Shown: one piece after another, positions 26,677 through 36,652 of the stretch | Layout: every line of letters starts with the position of its first letter | Numbering within the stretch: position 1 is the stretch's first letter | Source of the DNA: Pseudomonas entomophila | Lineage (GTDB): Bacteria > Pseudomonadota > Gammaproteobacteria > Pseudomonadales > Pseudomonadaceae | Direction: 5' to 3' | DNA length: 64,000 nucleotides | NCBI RefSeq assembly: GCF_023277925.1 | Contig: NZ_CP063832.1 | Coordinates: forward strand, 62,001-126,000 | The notes under the pieces: model-generated | Databases searched by the model: none | What the model was told of the DNA's origin: nothing | Seen by the model: only the letters and a program-made list of their open reading frames with translations | Program-made: the position numbers and the translations under genes

Positions 26677-29600
26677 GCAGGGCGCGCAGGGCGGCCGGCT
26701 TGACCGGTTTGGCGAGGTAGTCGAGGCCGGCGGCGTGGACCATGGCGATGGTTTCATTGCGCCCGTCGGCACTGATCACCACGCCCGGCACCGGCTCGCC
26801 CAGGCGCGCGCGTAGCCAGCCCATCAAGCCGGTACCGGTCTCGCCATCGTCCAGGTGATAGTCCACCAGGGCCAGATGCGGGCGTAGCCCTTCGGCCAGC
26901 AGCGCCTCGCATTCAGCCTGGTTGCGCGCGGTCCACACCTGGCAACCCCAGCGCCCGAGCAGGCTGTTCATGCCGATCAGGATGCTATCCTCGTTGTCGA
27001 CACACAGCACCTGCAACCCGGCCAGGGGCTGGCCGGCCTGCTCCACGGGGGCCACGACCGCGGGCGCCGGGCTGCGGGCGATCGGCACGCTGACGCGGAA
27101 CACGCTGCCTTTGCCTGGCCATGAGCGCACTTCCAGCTGATGCCCCAGTACCCGGCACAGGCCATCGGCAATCGCCAGGCCCAGCCCCAGGCCTTTCTCG
27201 GCGCGGGTCTGGTGGCTGTCCAGGCGCTTGAACTCCTGGAAGATCACCTGCAGCTTGTCGTCGGCGATGCCCGGGCCTCGGTCCCACACTTCCAGCCACA
27301 AGCGCTCACCCTGGCGTCGTACGCCGAGCAGCAGCGGGCTCTTGCCGTAGCGCAGGGCGTTGGTGAGGAAGTTCTGCAGGATCCGGCGCAGCAGCTTCAT
27401 GTCGCTGTCGACCCGCAGCCGGCTGCCGCGCAGGCGGAATTCCAGGCCTTTCTCGGCGGCCAGCACCTTGAACTCGGCGCCCAGGGTGTCGAACAGTTCG
27501 TTGAGGGCGAAGGGCTTGACGTCCGGAGTGACCTTGCCGTTTTCCAGGCGCGAGATGTCCAGCAGGTCGCTGATCAGCTCTTCGGCCGAGCGCAGCGAGC
27601 TGTCCATGTGCTGCACCAGTTGCTGGGCTTCGTCGTTCATGCCCTCGGCCTGCTGTGACAGGGCCGCGGAGAACAGCCGTGCGGCATTGAGCGGCTGCAT
27701 CAGGTCATGGCTTACGGCGGCCAGGAAGCGGGTCTTCGACTGGCTGACCGCTTCGGCGCGGCTCTTGGCTTCGGTCAGCGCCTGGTTGAGCTGCGACAGT
27801 TCGTGGGTGCGCTCGGCGACCCGCTGCTCCAGGCTTTCGTTGGAGTCGCGCAGGGCCTGTTCGGCTTCGCGGAACGGGGTGATGTCGGTGAAGCTCATGA
27901 CGAAGCCGCCACCGGGCATTGGGTTGCCGATCAGCTCGATCACCCGGCCATTGGGGAACAGCCGTTCGGAGGAGTGGGCGCGGCCCTGGCGCATCCAGTG
28001 CAGGCGCCGGGCCACATGGACCTGGGCCTCGCCCGGGCCGCACAGGCCGCGTTCGGCGTTGTAGCGGATGATGTCGGCGATCGGCCGGCCGACGCTGATC
28101 AGGCCGTCGGGGTAGTTGAACAGCTCCAGGTAGCGGCGGTTCCAGGCCACCAGGCGCAAGTTCTGGTCGACCACGCTGATGCCCTGGTTGATGTTCTCGA
28201 TGGCGCCTTGCAGCAGTGCGCGGTTGAACTGCAGCACCTCGCTGGCCTCGTCGGCGATGCGCACCACGTCCTCGAGCTGCATCTCGCGGCCTTCAATGGC
28301 GGCCTTGACCACCGCACGGGTGGAGGAGGTGCCAAGCACGCCGGCGAGCAGGCGCTCGGTGTGTTCGATCCAGTCGCCATCGGCGTTCTGGTTGGGGTTG
28401 AAGCCCTTGCCCTGGCGGTAGGCGAAGCGGATGAAGCTCTGCCGTGCGCGCTCTTCGCCGACGAAGCGTGCTGCAAGTTTGAGCAGGTCGTCGATCTGCA
28501 CCGCCAGCAGTGGTTTGCTGGAAGGGCGGGCGCTGGTCTGCTGGCCGATGAAGCGGCCGGCCTGCCAGTGCTCGGAGACCCGCGTGCGCGACAGGATCGA
28601 GACCCAGGCGAACAGGGTGAAGTTGCCCGCCAGCGACAGCACCACGCCTTGGGTCAAGGGGGTGATCGGCAGGTTCAGCGGGTTGCCGTGCAGCCAGGCC
28701 AGGCCCGGGAACAGTGACAGCGACCAACCCAGGCTGTGGGCGGTGATGGGCAGGACCAGGGTGTAGAACCACAGGAAGATGCCGGCGGCGAGGCCGGCGA
28801 ACACGCCGCGGCGGTTGGCCTGTTTCCAGTACAGCGCGCCGAGCATCGCGGGGGTCAGTTGGGTGACCGCGGCGAAGGCGATCTGGCCGATGGTCGCCAG
28901 GCTTGCGGTGGAACCCAGCAGGCGGTAGCTGACGTAGGCCAGCAGCAGGATCACCACGATGGTCACCCGGCGCACCGAGAGCATCCAGTGGCGGAACGCT
29001 TCAAATGGCCGTTCGGCGTTGTTGCGCCGCAGCAGCCAGGGCAGCAGCATGTCGTTGGAGACCATGGTCGACAGCGCCACCGCCTCGACGATGACCATGC
29101 CAGTGGCCGCCGAGGCGCCGCCGATGAAGGCCAGCAGCGCCAGGCTCGGATGCGCCTCGGCCAGCGGCAGGCTGATGACGAACGAGTCGGAGATCACCGT
29201 GCCCGGCAGCAGCATCTGCCCGGCCAGGGCAATGGGCACCACGAACAGTGCGGCCAGCGCCAGGTACAGTGGGAACACCCAGCGCGCCAGGCGCATGTCC
29301 TGGGGCTCGATGTTCTCCACCACGGTGACGTGGAACTGCCGTGGCAGGCAGATGATCGCCATCATCGCGACGGCGGTCTGCACCACCATCGAAGGCCAGT
29401 TGATGGTCTCCTGCCAGTAGCTTTCCAGATGCACGGACTGGCGCGCCTGGGTGAACAGGTCGTCGAAGCCGTCGTACAGGTTGAACACCACGAACGCGCC
29501 CACGGCGAGGAACGCTAGCAGCTTGACCAGTGACTCGAAGGCAATGGCCAGGACCATGCCCCGGTGGTGCTCGGTGACGTCCAGGCTGCGGGTGCCGAAA

Positions 29601-30124
29601 ACGATGGCGAACAGCGCCAGTACCAGCGAGATCACCAGCGCGGTGTCCTGTACCCGGCTGCCGGTGGCGTCGGCGTTGGCGCCGATCAGCAGGTTCACCC
29701 CGAGCACGATACCCTTGAGTTGCAGGGCGATGTAGGGCAACACGCCGACCAGGCAGATCAGCGCCACCACCACCGCAAGCGTCTGCGACTTGCCATAGCG
29801 GGCGGCGATGAAGTCGGCGATGGAGGTGATGTTCTGCTGCTTGCTGATCAGCACCATCTTCTGCACCACCCAGGGAGCGAAGATCAGCAACAGCATTGGC
29901 CCGAGGTAGATGGGCAGGAACGCCCACAACTGTTCGGCGGCCTGGCCGACCGCGCCGAAGAAGGTCCAGCTGGTGCAGTACACCGCCAATGACAGGCTGT
30001 ACACCCAGGCACGCAGGCGCGGCGGCAACGGCGTGCTGCGGCGGTCGCCGTAGAAGGCGATGGCGAACATGATGGCCATATAGGCCAGGGCGACCACGGC
30101 GATCAGCCCACTGGACAACGACAT
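26648..30124 (-). CDS. crbS: Hybrid sensor histidine kinase with sodium/solute-symporter domain (CrbS/MxtR type)
   Basis: An 1158-residue protein: SSSF-type symporter region with about 13 membrane segments (residues 1-500), a linker, a PAS domain (about 620-745), a coiled coil, HisKA with His806 in AVSHDLMQPLNAAR, an HATPase domain (GLGLGLAIADGL) and a C-terminal receiver with Asp1088 in LVDYHLDD. This order is that of CrbS/MxtR, which with a LuxR-type response regulator controls acetate use and acs expression in Pseudomonas. No response regulator lies nearby, as is usual for this family. CbrA shares the symporter but lacks the receiver. Confidence 0.87.
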   Translation of the reverse strand: MSLSSGLIAVVALAYMAIMFAIAFYGDRRSTPLPPRLRAWVYSLSLAVYCTSWTFFGAVGQAAEQLWAFLPIYLGPMLLLIFAPWVVQKMVLISKQQNITSIADFIAARYGKSQTLAVVVALICLVGVLPYIALQLKGIVLGVNLLIGANADATGSRVQDTALVISLVLALFAIVFGTRSLDVTEHHRGMVLAIAFESLVKLLAFLAVGAFVVFNLYDGFDDLFTQARQSVHLESYWQETINWPSMVVQTAVAMMAIICLPRQFHVTVVENIEPQDMRLARWVFPLYLALAALFVVPIALAGQMLLPGTVISDSFVISLPLAEAHPSLALLAFIGGASAATGMVIVEAVALSTMVSNDMLLPWLLRRNNAERPFEAFRHWMLSVRRVTIVVILLLAYVSYRLLGSTASLATIGQIAFAAVTQLTPAMLGALYWKQANRRGVFAGLAAGIFLWFYTLVLPITAHSLGWSLSLFPGLAWLHGNPLNLPITPLTQGVVLSLAGNFTLFAWVSILSRTRVSEHWQAGRFIGQQTSARPSSKPLLAVQIDDLLKLAARFVGEERARQSFIRFAYRQGKGFNPNQNADGDWIEHTERLLAGVLGTSSTRAVVKAAIEGREMQLEDVVRIADEASEVLQFNRALLQGAIENINQGISVVDQNLRLVAWNRRYLELFNYPDGLISVGRPIADIIRYNAERGLCGPGEAQVHVARRLHWMRQGRAHSSERLFPNGRVIELIGNPMPGGGFVMSFTDITPFREAEQALRDSNESLEQRVAERTHELSQLNQALTEAKSRAEAVSQSKTRFLAAVSHDLMQPLNAARLFSAALSQQAEGMNDEAQQLVQHMDSSLRSAEELISDLLDISRLENGKVTPDVKPFALNELFDTLGAEFKVLAAEKGLEFRLRGSRLRVDSDMKLLRRILQNFLTNALRYGKSPLLLGVRRQGERLWLEVWDRGPGIADDKLQVIFQEFKRLDSHQTRAEKGLGLGLAIADGLCRVLGHQLEVRSWPGKGSVFRVSVPIARSPAPAVVAPVEQAGQPLAGLQVLCVDNEDSILIGMNSLLGRWGCQVWTARNQAECEALLAEGLRPHLALVDYHLDDGETGTGLMGWLRARLGEPVPGVVISADGRNETIAMVHAAGLDYLAKPVKPAALRALLNRHLSLVQ

Positions 30125-30249
30125 GCAAACTCCGGAGCAAAAAATAGAACGCGGTCCCGATCAATCAGTCTGGCACGCGAGCGTGGGTTCGTCAGCGCAG
30201 ACCATGGTCGCAGTGGCAGGAGGTCGCAGGGGGAGGGCACGGCACATCC

Positions 30250-30334
30250 TGCAGGCGCGGGTTTACCCGCGATCACCGGCGCAGCCGGTGCCATGCCCCG
30301 TGGAGACTGCATCGCGGGTAAACCCGCGCCTGCA
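30250..30334. repeat. REP pair, perfect inverted copies
   Basis: TGCAGGCGCGGGTTTACCCG.. (30250-30273) recurs as its exact 24-base reverse complement at 30311-30334. This is the classical P. putida REP core (GCGGGTTTACCCGC). A small inverted CACCGGCGCAGCCGGTG lies between the two. Confidence 0.9.
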
Positions 30335-30359
30335 AGGTCCGTGCTGCAGTCGCTAGCGC

Positions 30360-31544
30360 CTATTGCACCACGCTTCGCGTACCCAACCAGTAGAACACCG
30401 CCGCCAGTATCACCGAGCCGATCAACAGATAGAACACCGCCCCCGGCACCAGATAGCCCAACGCCGCCCCCACCAGCACCGGCCCCAGCGCGGCGCCAAG
30501 GTTGCCCAGGTTCTGCGCCCCGTAATAAACACCCCGCAGGTGCTCCGGCGCAATCAGGTCGATGAACATGTATTCGGCCGGGATGACGATGATCTCGCCC
30601 AGGGTGAACACCAACATGGCGACGCACCAGGCCAGTACCGAACCGGCCAGGGAGAAGCCCAGCAAGCCGGCGACGAACATCGCCATGCCGGCCATCAGCC
30701 AGGGCATCAGGCGGCGCCGGTTGATGCGTCGGCCGATCAGGTACTGCAGGGCGATCACCGTCACGGCGTTGGTGGTCACCAGGTACCCGACCAGTCGCGC
30801 CGCCTCCTCGGGGCTGCTGGTGACCACCAGGTACTGCGACAGGTAGGCGGTGAACTGGCCGAACACCACGGCGCTGAGCACGCCACCCAGGGTGAAGCAC
30901 ACCAGGCGCCGGTCGCGGGCCAGGCCTAGGGCCACCTGGGAAAAACCGGCGCTGGGTTGGGTTTCGGCGCGGGCCTCCAGGCCACGGGCGCCTAGGCGCT
31001 GGTAGGTCAGGCACATGCCCAGGCCGATCAGCGCGGAGGCCACGAATGGAAGATGGCCGTCCACCTCGATCATGGCAACCCCGAGCATCGGGCCGACGGC
31101 GTAGCCGATGTTGCTCAGGGTGTACTTGATTGCGAATACTTCCGCGCGCGCGTCCACCGGCAGCAGCGCGCAGAACCCCGCCTTGGCGGCGATGTCGACC
31201 ATGGCCAGGGTCAGGTTGATCAGCACCAGGCAAAGGAAGAATAGCGCCGCCGAGGGGCTGGCGATGGCACCGGCGAAGGCCAGCGCGAAGATCAGCAGGC
31301 TGGCGATGACCAGCGTATGGTTGCGCACGGTATCGACCAGGTGCCCGCCGTACAGGCTTAGTAACGACGCGACGATCAGCGCGCCGCCGATCAGCAGGCC
31401 GATGCGTCCGACCGTGAGCTGGAAATTGTCGGCCAGGTAGACCACCAGGTAAGGCAGGGTGATGGCTCGGGCGACTGTCAGGGTGAAGGTGGTGAGCAAC
31501 AGCAGGCGTACCGGCTTCGGGTAGCCTTTGAGAGCGGCAAGCAT
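30360..31544 (-). CDS. MFS transporter (DHA1-like)
   Basis: A 394-residue major facilitator with about 12 membrane helices. YGGHLVDTVRNHTLV is the loop 2-3 motif, and the second half has GEIIVIPAEYMFIDLIAPEHLRG, typical of the YajR/MdtH-like drug transporter branch. The start MLAALKGYPKP was chosen because AGGACG precedes it; the frame is open 15 codons further. It is divergent from the TDT transporter at 31708. The substrate is not known. Confidence 0.85.
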   Translation of the reverse strand: MLAALKGYPKPVRLLLLTTFTLTVARAITLPYLVVYLADNFQLTVGRIGLLIGGALIVASLLSLYGGHLVDTVRNHTLVIASLLIFALAFAGAIASPSAALFFLCLVLINLTLAMVDIAAKAGFCALLPVDARAEVFAIKYTLSNIGYAVGPMLGVAMIEVDGHLPFVASALIGLGMCLTYQRLGARGLEARAETQPSAGFSQVALGLARDRRLVCFTLGGVLSAVVFGQFTAYLSQYLVVTSSPEEAARLVGYLVTTNAVTVIALQYLIGRRINRRRLMPWLMAGMAMFVAGLLGFSLAGSVLAWCVAMLVFTLGEIIVIPAEYMFIDLIAPEHLRGVYYGAQNLGNLGAALGPVLVGAALGYLVPGAVFYLLIGSVILAAVFYWLGTRSVVQ

Positions 31545-31707
31545 TGCGACGTCCTGGTCTGGGTGGGGCGGTCGCCAAGCATATTCCAAGCGATATGGCG
31601 TGCGCTATATCTGCAAAATAGATAACAGATAGAGAAATTACCCGTTATATGGATATTCTTTCCGGGCATAAGATAATTCCACCTTACACAAGGCCAGGAG
31701 ACATCCC

Positions 31708-32847
31708 ATGCCATGCCCCCAGACTCGCGCACCGTCGTGGCGCCCCTTCAGCCAGTTGGCCCATCCCCGCGAGGTGATCCGCCAGTTCACCCCCAACTGG
31801 TTTGCCGCGACCATGGGGACTGGCGTGCTGGCGCTGGCCCTGCATCAAGTCCAGGTGCCAATGCTCGATGCCGTGGCCGAGGGCCTGTGGTGGTCGACCA
31901 TCGGCCTGTTCGTCCTATTCTGTGTCCTGTATGGCGCACGCTGGCTGCTGTTCTTCGACGAGGCACGGCGAATCTTCGCCCACTCCACCGTGTCGATGTT
32001 CTTCGGCACCATCCCCATGGGCCTGGCCACCATCCTCAACGGTGCGCTGGTATTCGGCCTGGCACACTGGGGCGAGGCCGTAGTGCCGTGGGTCGAAATG
32101 CTCTGGTGGCTGGACGTGGGCCTGGCGTTGCTGTGCGGCGTGGCCATTCCCTACCTGATGTTCACCCGCCAGGAACACAGCATCGACCAGATGACCGCGG
32201 TGTGGCTGTTGCCGGTGGTGGCGGCGGAGGTCGCCGCAGCCAGTGGCGGGCTGCTGGCGCCACACCTGATGGATGTGCACCGACAGTTCCTGGTGGTGAT
32301 CACCAGCTACGTGATGTGGGCCGTGTCGTTGCCGGTGGCCTTCAGTATCCTCACCATCCTCATGCTGCGCATGGCCCTGCACAAGCTGCCACCGGCCAAC
32401 ATGGCGGCGTCGAGCTGGCTGGCGCTGGGGCCGATCGGCACCGGCGCGCTGGGCATGCTGGTGCTGGGGGGGGATGCGCCGGCGGTGTTCGCCGCCAATG
32501 GTCTTGGCAGCTTGGGTGAAGTGGCCCGGGGCCTCGGCCTGGTGGCCGGCATCGTGCTCTGGGGCGCCGGTTTGTGGTGGCTGCTGACGGCGGTGTTGAT
32601 CACCCTGCGCTACATGCGCCAGGGCATGCCGTTCAACCTGGGCTGGTGGGGCTTCACCTTCCCGCTGGGGGTGTACTGCCTGGCAACCCTGAAGCTGGCG
32701 GCCTGGCTGGGGCTTGGGTTCTTCACTGTGTTCGGCCTGGTACTGGTGGTGGCGCTGGCACTGCTGTGGCTGCTGGTGGCCAGCCGGACTGTGCGTGGGG
32801 CCTGGCGAGGCGAGTTGTTCGTGTCGCCCTGCATCGCGCAGGCTTGA
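31708..32847 (+). CDS. TDT family transporter (tellurite-resistance/dicarboxylate, SLAC1-type)
   Basis: A 379-residue protein with ten hydrophobic segments. It begins after a soluble lead with REVIRQFTPNWFAATMGTGV, the conserved first-helix motif of the TDT family (TehA, Ssu1, SLAC1). SMFFGTIPMGLATILNG is also typical. Members export sulfite, dicarboxylates or anions, or confer tellurite tolerance; which applies here cannot be read. CAGGAG precedes ATG 31708. The 160 bases between it and the MFS start hold two divergent promoters in AT-rich sequence. Confidence 0.85.
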   Translation: MPCPQTRAPSWRPFSQLAHPREVIRQFTPNWFAATMGTGVLALALHQVQVPMLDAVAEGLWWSTIGLFVLFCVLYGARWLLFFDEARRIFAHSTVSMFFGTIPMGLATILNGALVFGLAHWGEAVVPWVEMLWWLDVGLALLCGVAIPYLMFTRQEHSIDQMTAVWLLPVVAAEVAAASGGLLAPHLMDVHRQFLVVITSYVMWAVSLPVAFSILTILMLRMALHKLPPANMAASSWLALGPIGTGALGMLVLGGDAPAVFAANGLGSLGEVARGLGLVAGIVLWGAGLWWLLTAVLITLRYMRQGMPFNLGWWGFTFPLGVYCLATLKLAAWLGLGFFTVFGLVLVVALALLWLLVASRTVRGAWRGELFVSPCIAQA

Positions 32848-32886
32848 ATGTGCCCTGCCCCTCGCAGGTGCTGGCTTGCTGCCTCT

Positions 32887-32973
32887 CGTAGCAGCGGCTT
32901 CAGCCGCGATGCAGGCGTCCCGGTACGTGGCACCCGCTTTGCGGGTGATCGCGGCTGAAGCCGCTCCTACAGA
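32887..32973. repeat. REP pair (inverted)
   Basis: GTAGCAGCGGCTTCAGCCGC and ATCGCGGCTGAAGCCGCTCC are inverted copies around a small CACCCGCTTTGCGGGTG hairpin, in the gap before the LplT-PlsC gene. Confidence 0.85.
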
Positions 32974-33129
32974 GGGCTGTGACAATGCAGTCCCAGGGCA
33001 ATTTCCTGCAAAGTCTCTACCTGCCCTGGCGGTGTACCGATCTTGTGCCGGCACGCAATCCCGTGCAGATTTGTGGCTTCGCGCGCCCGGCGTGCCTCCA
33101 ATGACAAAGCCCAACCAGGTACAAGGACG

Positions 33130-35004
33130 ATGAGTCACCCCTCGCAATTCACCCTGCTCGGCAAGCGGCGCTTCCTGCCGTTCTTCATCACCCAGTCGCT
33201 GGGTGCCTTCAACGACAACCTGTTCAAGCAGTCGTTGATCCTGGCCATCCTCTACAAGCTGAGCCTGGAAGGTGACCGCTCGATCTGGGTCAACCTCTGC
33301 GCGCTGCTGTTCATCCTGCCGTTCTTCCTGTTCTCGGCACTGGCCGGGCAGTTTGGCGAGAAATTCGCCAAGGACCGCTTGATCCGCGCGATCAAGCTGG
33401 CCGAGATCGTCATCATGGCCATCGGTGCCACCGGTTTCGTCACCCACCACCTGGAGCTGATGCTGGTGGCCTTGTTCGCCATGGGCACCCACTCGGCGCT
33501 GTTCGGCCCGGTCAAGTATTCGATCCTGCCCCAGGCCCTGCGTGAAGAGGAGCTGGTGGGGGGTAATGGCCTGGTGGAGATGGGCACGTTCCTGGCGATC
33601 CTGGCCGGCACCATTGGTGCCGGTGTGATGATGTCGTCTTCGAACTACGCCACCGTCGCTGCCATAGGCGTGGTGGGCACTGCGGTGCTCGGTTACCTGG
33701 CCAGTCGCTGGATCCCCCGCGCCGCCGCTGCGGCGCCGCAGATGAAACTGGACTGGAACATCTTCCGCCAGTCGTGGGCCACCTTGCGCATGGGGCTGGG
33801 GCAGACCCCGGCGGTGTCGCGCTCGATCGTCGGTAACTCGTGGTTCTGGTTCGTCGGTGCCATCTACCTCACGCAGATCCCGGCCTATGCCAAGGACTGG
33901 CTGCACGGTGATGAAACCGTGGTGACCCTGGTGCTGACCCTGTTCTCGGTGGGCATCGCCATCGGTTCGCTGCTGTGTGAGCGGCTCAGCGGGCGCAAGG
34001 TGGAGATCGGCCTGGTGCCCTTCGGTTCCTTTGGCCTGACCCTGTTCGGTTTGCTCTGGTGGTGGCATTCGGGCGATGTACCGGCCGGCGCCGTGCCCCA
34101 CGACTGGCTGGCGTTGCTGGGCATGAGCCAGGCCTGGTGGATTGTGCTGTCCATCGTCGGGCTGGGCATCTTCGGTGGTTTCTACATCGTGCCGCTGTAC
34201 GCGCTGATCCAGGCGCGTACCCCGGAAGATCAGCGGGCTCGGGTGATCGCCGCCAACAACATCCTCAATGCACTGTTCATGGTGGTCTCGGCGGTCGTCA
34301 CCATCGTCCTGCTGAGCGTTGCAGAACTGAGCATTCCGCAGCTGTTCCTGGTGGTGTCGCTGCTCAACATCGCGGTGAACGCCTACATCTTCAGGATCGT
34401 GCCCGAGTTCACCATGCGCTTCCTGATCTGGCTGCTCAGCCATTCGATGTACCGGGTCGAGCACCGTGAGCTGGAGCGCATCCCCGACGAGGGCGCAGCC
34501 TTGCTGGTGTGCAACCATGTGTCGTTCGTCGATGCATTGTTGATCGGCGGCGCCATTCGCCGGCCGGTGCGTTTCGTCATGTACTACAAGATCTACAACT
34601 TGCCGGTGCTCAACTTCGTGTTCCGTACCGCTGGCGCGATCCCCATCGCCGGGCGCGGTGAAGACGAGGCGACCTACGCGCGCGCTTTCGCCCGCATTGC
34701 CCAGTACCTGGCCGACGGCGAACTGGTGTGCATCTTCCCCGAAGGCAAGCTCAGTGCCGACGGTGAGATCGATGTGTTCAAGGGGGGCGTGAACCGCATC
34801 CTGCAGGAAACGCCGGTGCCGGTGATTCCGCTGGCGTTGCAGGGGCTGTGGGGCAGCTTCTTCAGTCGCGACCCGAACAAGGGCTTCTTCAAGCGCTTGT
34901 GGTCGCGGGTGACCATCGTGGCCGGCGCCGCCATCCCGGTGGAGGCGGCGCAGCCCGAGGCGCTACGCGAGCAGGTCAGCCTGTTGCGCGGCGATAGTCG
35001 TTGA
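33130..35004 (+). CDS. MFS (LplT-like) - acyltransferase (PlsC-like) fusion
   Basis: A 624-residue fusion. Residues 1 to about 430 are a 12-helix MFS domain of the lysophospholipid transporter LplT type (FFITQSLGAFNDNLFKQ, GPVKYSILPQAL). The C-terminal 190 residues form a glycerolipid acyltransferase: block I NHVSFVD (from residue 462) and block III FPEGKLS (near 535). In many bacteria this unit is followed by an acyl-ACP synthetase (Aas); that third domain is absent here. It probably flips and re-acylates lysophospholipids. ATG 33130 (after AAGGACG) replaces an upstream chance start. Confidence 0.9.
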   Translation: MSHPSQFTLLGKRRFLPFFITQSLGAFNDNLFKQSLILAILYKLSLEGDRSIWVNLCALLFILPFFLFSALAGQFGEKFAKDRLIRAIKLAEIVIMAIGATGFVTHHLELMLVALFAMGTHSALFGPVKYSILPQALREEELVGGNGLVEMGTFLAILAGTIGAGVMMSSSNYATVAAIGVVGTAVLGYLASRWIPRAAAAAPQMKLDWNIFRQSWATLRMGLGQTPAVSRSIVGNSWFWFVGAIYLTQIPAYAKDWLHGDETVVTLVLTLFSVGIAIGSLLCERLSGRKVEIGLVPFGSFGLTLFGLLWWWHSGDVPAGAVPHDWLALLGMSQAWWIVLSIVGLGIFGGFYIVPLYALIQARTPEDQRARVIAANNILNALFMVVSAVVTIVLLSVAELSIPQLFLVVSLLNIAVNAYIFRIVPEFTMRFLIWLLSHSMYRVEHRELERIPDEGAALLVCNHVSFVDALLIGGAIRRPVRFVMYYKIYNLPVLNFVFRTAGAIPIAGRGEDEATYARAFARIAQYLADGELVCIFPEGKLSADGEIDVFKGGVNRILQETPVPVIPLALQGLWGSFFSRDPNKGFFKRLWSRVTIVAGAAIPVEAAQPEALREQVSLLRGDSR

Positions 35005-35022
35005 GGGGCAGGGAAGTGGAGG

Positions 35023-35340
35023 TCAGCTGGCGCTGACCTTCAGGCCAACCAGGCCGGTGATGATCAGCGCGACGCTGGCCAGGCGCACCAACGCCATCGA
35101 TTCGCCGAACAGGATGATCCCGGCGATCACCGTGCCAACCGCACCGACGCCGGTCCAGATGGCATAGGCGGTACCCAGCGGCAGCTCTTTCATGGCCAGG
35201 CCTAGCAGGCCGAGGCTGATGACCATGGCGCCGACCGTGAGAAGGGTGGGGAGTGGGCGAGTGAAGCCGTCGGTGTACTTGAGGCCGACAGCCCAGCCGA
35301 CTTCGAACAGGCCGGCGAAGAACAGGATGATCCAGGACAT
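35023..35340 (-). CDS. sugE: Guanidinium exporter (SMR family, SugE/Gdx)
   Basis: A 105-residue small multidrug resistance protein with four helices. The essential Glu is in [16 protein letters not shown] and the Gdx-type signature [19 protein letters not shown] follows. Gdx proteins exchange guanidinium for protons; the older name SugE comes from quaternary-ammonium and groEL-suppressor phenotypes. The guanidine-II riboswitch directly upstream supports the guanidinium role strongly. It is convergent with the LplT-PlsC gene. Confidence 0.94.
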   Translation of the reverse strand: MSWIILFFAGLFEVGWAVGLKYTDGFTRPLPTLLTVGAMVISLGLLGLAMKELPLGTAYAIWTGVGAVGTVIAGIILFGESMALVRLASVALIITGLVGLKVSAS

Positions 35341-35366
35341 GGTGAGTCTCCATCGTTATCAATGAT

Positions 35367-35415
35367 GGGGCCGTCCCCGGAGCGATCACGCACTGCGTCG
35401 TGAGGTCGTCCTCAC
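35367..35415 (-). promoter_or_regulatory. Guanidine-II (mini-ykkC) riboswitch
   Basis: On the minus strand two hairpins occur in tandem: GTGAGG-ACGA-CCTCAC (35415-35400) and GGGG-ACGG-CCCC (35378-35367). Two short stems each with an ACGR loop are the definition of guanidine-II. The second hairpin ends 26 bases before the sugE ATG. A TATAGT box (minus strand, about 35423-35428) may be the promoter -10 element. Confidence 0.93.
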
Positions 35416-35481
35416 AGTGCGCACTATAGTGCACATAATTCGAAGGTGGGGCAAGCCAGGGGGATCAGTGGTGCAGGGTGG

Positions 35482-35543
35482 TTCGCCGGCAAGCCGGCTC
35501 CTACAGGTACAGCATGCTTCGTAGGAGCCGGCTTGCCGGCGAA
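35482..35543. repeat. REP pair, perfect inverted copies
   Basis: TTCGCCGGCAAGCCGGCTCC.. (35482-35504) and its exact reverse complement (35521-35543) lie between sugE and rdgC. Confidence 0.88.
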
Positions 35544-35564
35544 CGGGGCGGCGCTCGGAGCGAC

Positions 35565-36485
35565 TCAGACCCCTTGCGGAATCTCCTCGCCCCCCAGCGC
35601 CTCGAACAGCGCCGGCAGGAACTCGGTGAAGGTCATCATCATCAGGGTGAAGCTGGCGTCGAATTGCTGCTGGGCTTCATCGCCGCCGTCCTGCTCGGCT
35701 TGTTCCTGCAGCAGTTCCTCGAACTTCAGGCGCTTGATCACGGTCTTGTCGTCGAGCACGAACGACAGCTTGTCCTGCCAGGCCAAGGCCAGCTGCGTGA
35801 CGACCTTGCCGGTGCTCAGGTGCAGCTGGATCTCTTCACCGGTCAGGTCCTGGCGCTTGCAGCGCACGATGCCGCCGTCTTCACCGGTGTCGCGCAGCTC
35901 GCACTCGTCCAGCACATAGAAGCCTTCGGCGGCTTGTTGCGACTTGACCCAGTCGGTCATGGTCGCGGCCGGGGCGATCTTCACGGTCACCGGCCGCACC
36001 GGCAGCGAGCCCATGACTTCGCGCAGGGTCGACAGCAGGTCCTCGGCACGCTTGGCGCTGGCCGAATTGACCAGGATCAGGCCCAGGCGCGGGGCGATGG
36101 CGGCGAAGATCATCGAGCGGCGGATGAACGCCCGCGGCAGGAAGGCCTGGATGATCTCGTCCTTGATCTGGTCGCGCTCCTTCTTATAGACCTTGCGCAT
36201 CTGCTCGGTCTCGATTTCCTCGACCTTCTCCTTGACCGCGTCGTTGACCACGCTGCTGGGCAGGATACGTTCTTCTTTGCGCGCGGCGATCAGCAGGAAT
36301 TCACCGCTGACGTGCACCAGGGGAGCATCGGCGCCCTTGCCGAACGGGGCGACGAAACCGTAGGTGGTCAGCTCCTGGCTGGCGCAGGGGCGGGCCGGCT
36401 TGCTGGCCAGGGCGGCTTCCAGCGCTTCGGGCTCGAACGGGACATCCTGGGTCAGGCGGTAGGTCAGCAGGTTCTTGAACCACAT
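35565..36485 (-). CDS. rdgC: Recombination-associated protein RdgC
   Basis: A 306-residue protein beginning [16 protein letters not shown], as RdgC proteins do, with [36 protein letters not shown] and the conserved C-terminal part. RdgC is a ring-shaped dimer that binds double-stranded DNA and restrains RecA. The start at 36485 gives the normal family length; the frame stays open 12 codons upstream. AAGGAGAG precedes it. The 210 bases upstream also hold the tRNA promoter in the other direction. Confidence 0.95.
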   Translation of the reverse strand: MWFKNLLTYRLTQDVPFEPEALEAALASKPARPCASQELTTYGFVAPFGKGADAPLVHVSGEFLLIAARKEERILPSSVVNDAVKEKVEEIETEQMRKVYKKERDQIKDEIIQAFLPRAFIRRSMIFAAIAPRLGLILVNSASAKRAEDLLSTLREVMGSLPVRPVTVKIAPAATMTDWVKSQQAAEGFYVLDECELRDTGEDGGIVRCKRQDLTGEEIQLHLSTGKVVTQLALAWQDKLSFVLDDKTVIKRLKFEELLQEQAEQDGGDEAQQQFDASFTLMMMTFTEFLPALFEALGGEEIPQGV

Positions 36486-36652
36486 GAGGGGGAATCTCTC
36501 CTTAATGCATAAGGCGGGCATTATTCTCCGAGCGGTGGTTCGAGGCCAGCCCTGTCAGAGGGCCAGCAAGCATATATAAGGAGGGAAAAGCCCGGCGCAG
36601 CTAGGTCTTTGAAAGGCCTGGCATTTTTTTTTGATTTTTTTGAAAAAAGTGC

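Noticed and set aside
29001..30164. Minus-strand frame of 387 codons overlapping the start of the symporter-kinase
   Set aside because: It is an alternate frame of the kinase gene on the same strand; its Arg/Gly/His-rich product has no membrane pattern, unlike the real frame.
31915..34518. 867-codon open frame on the minus strand across the TDT transporter and the LplT-PlsC fusion
   Set aside because: It is antisense to two well-recognised genes and its product is Gln/His/Arg-rich without domains, as expected from the complement of GC-rich codons.
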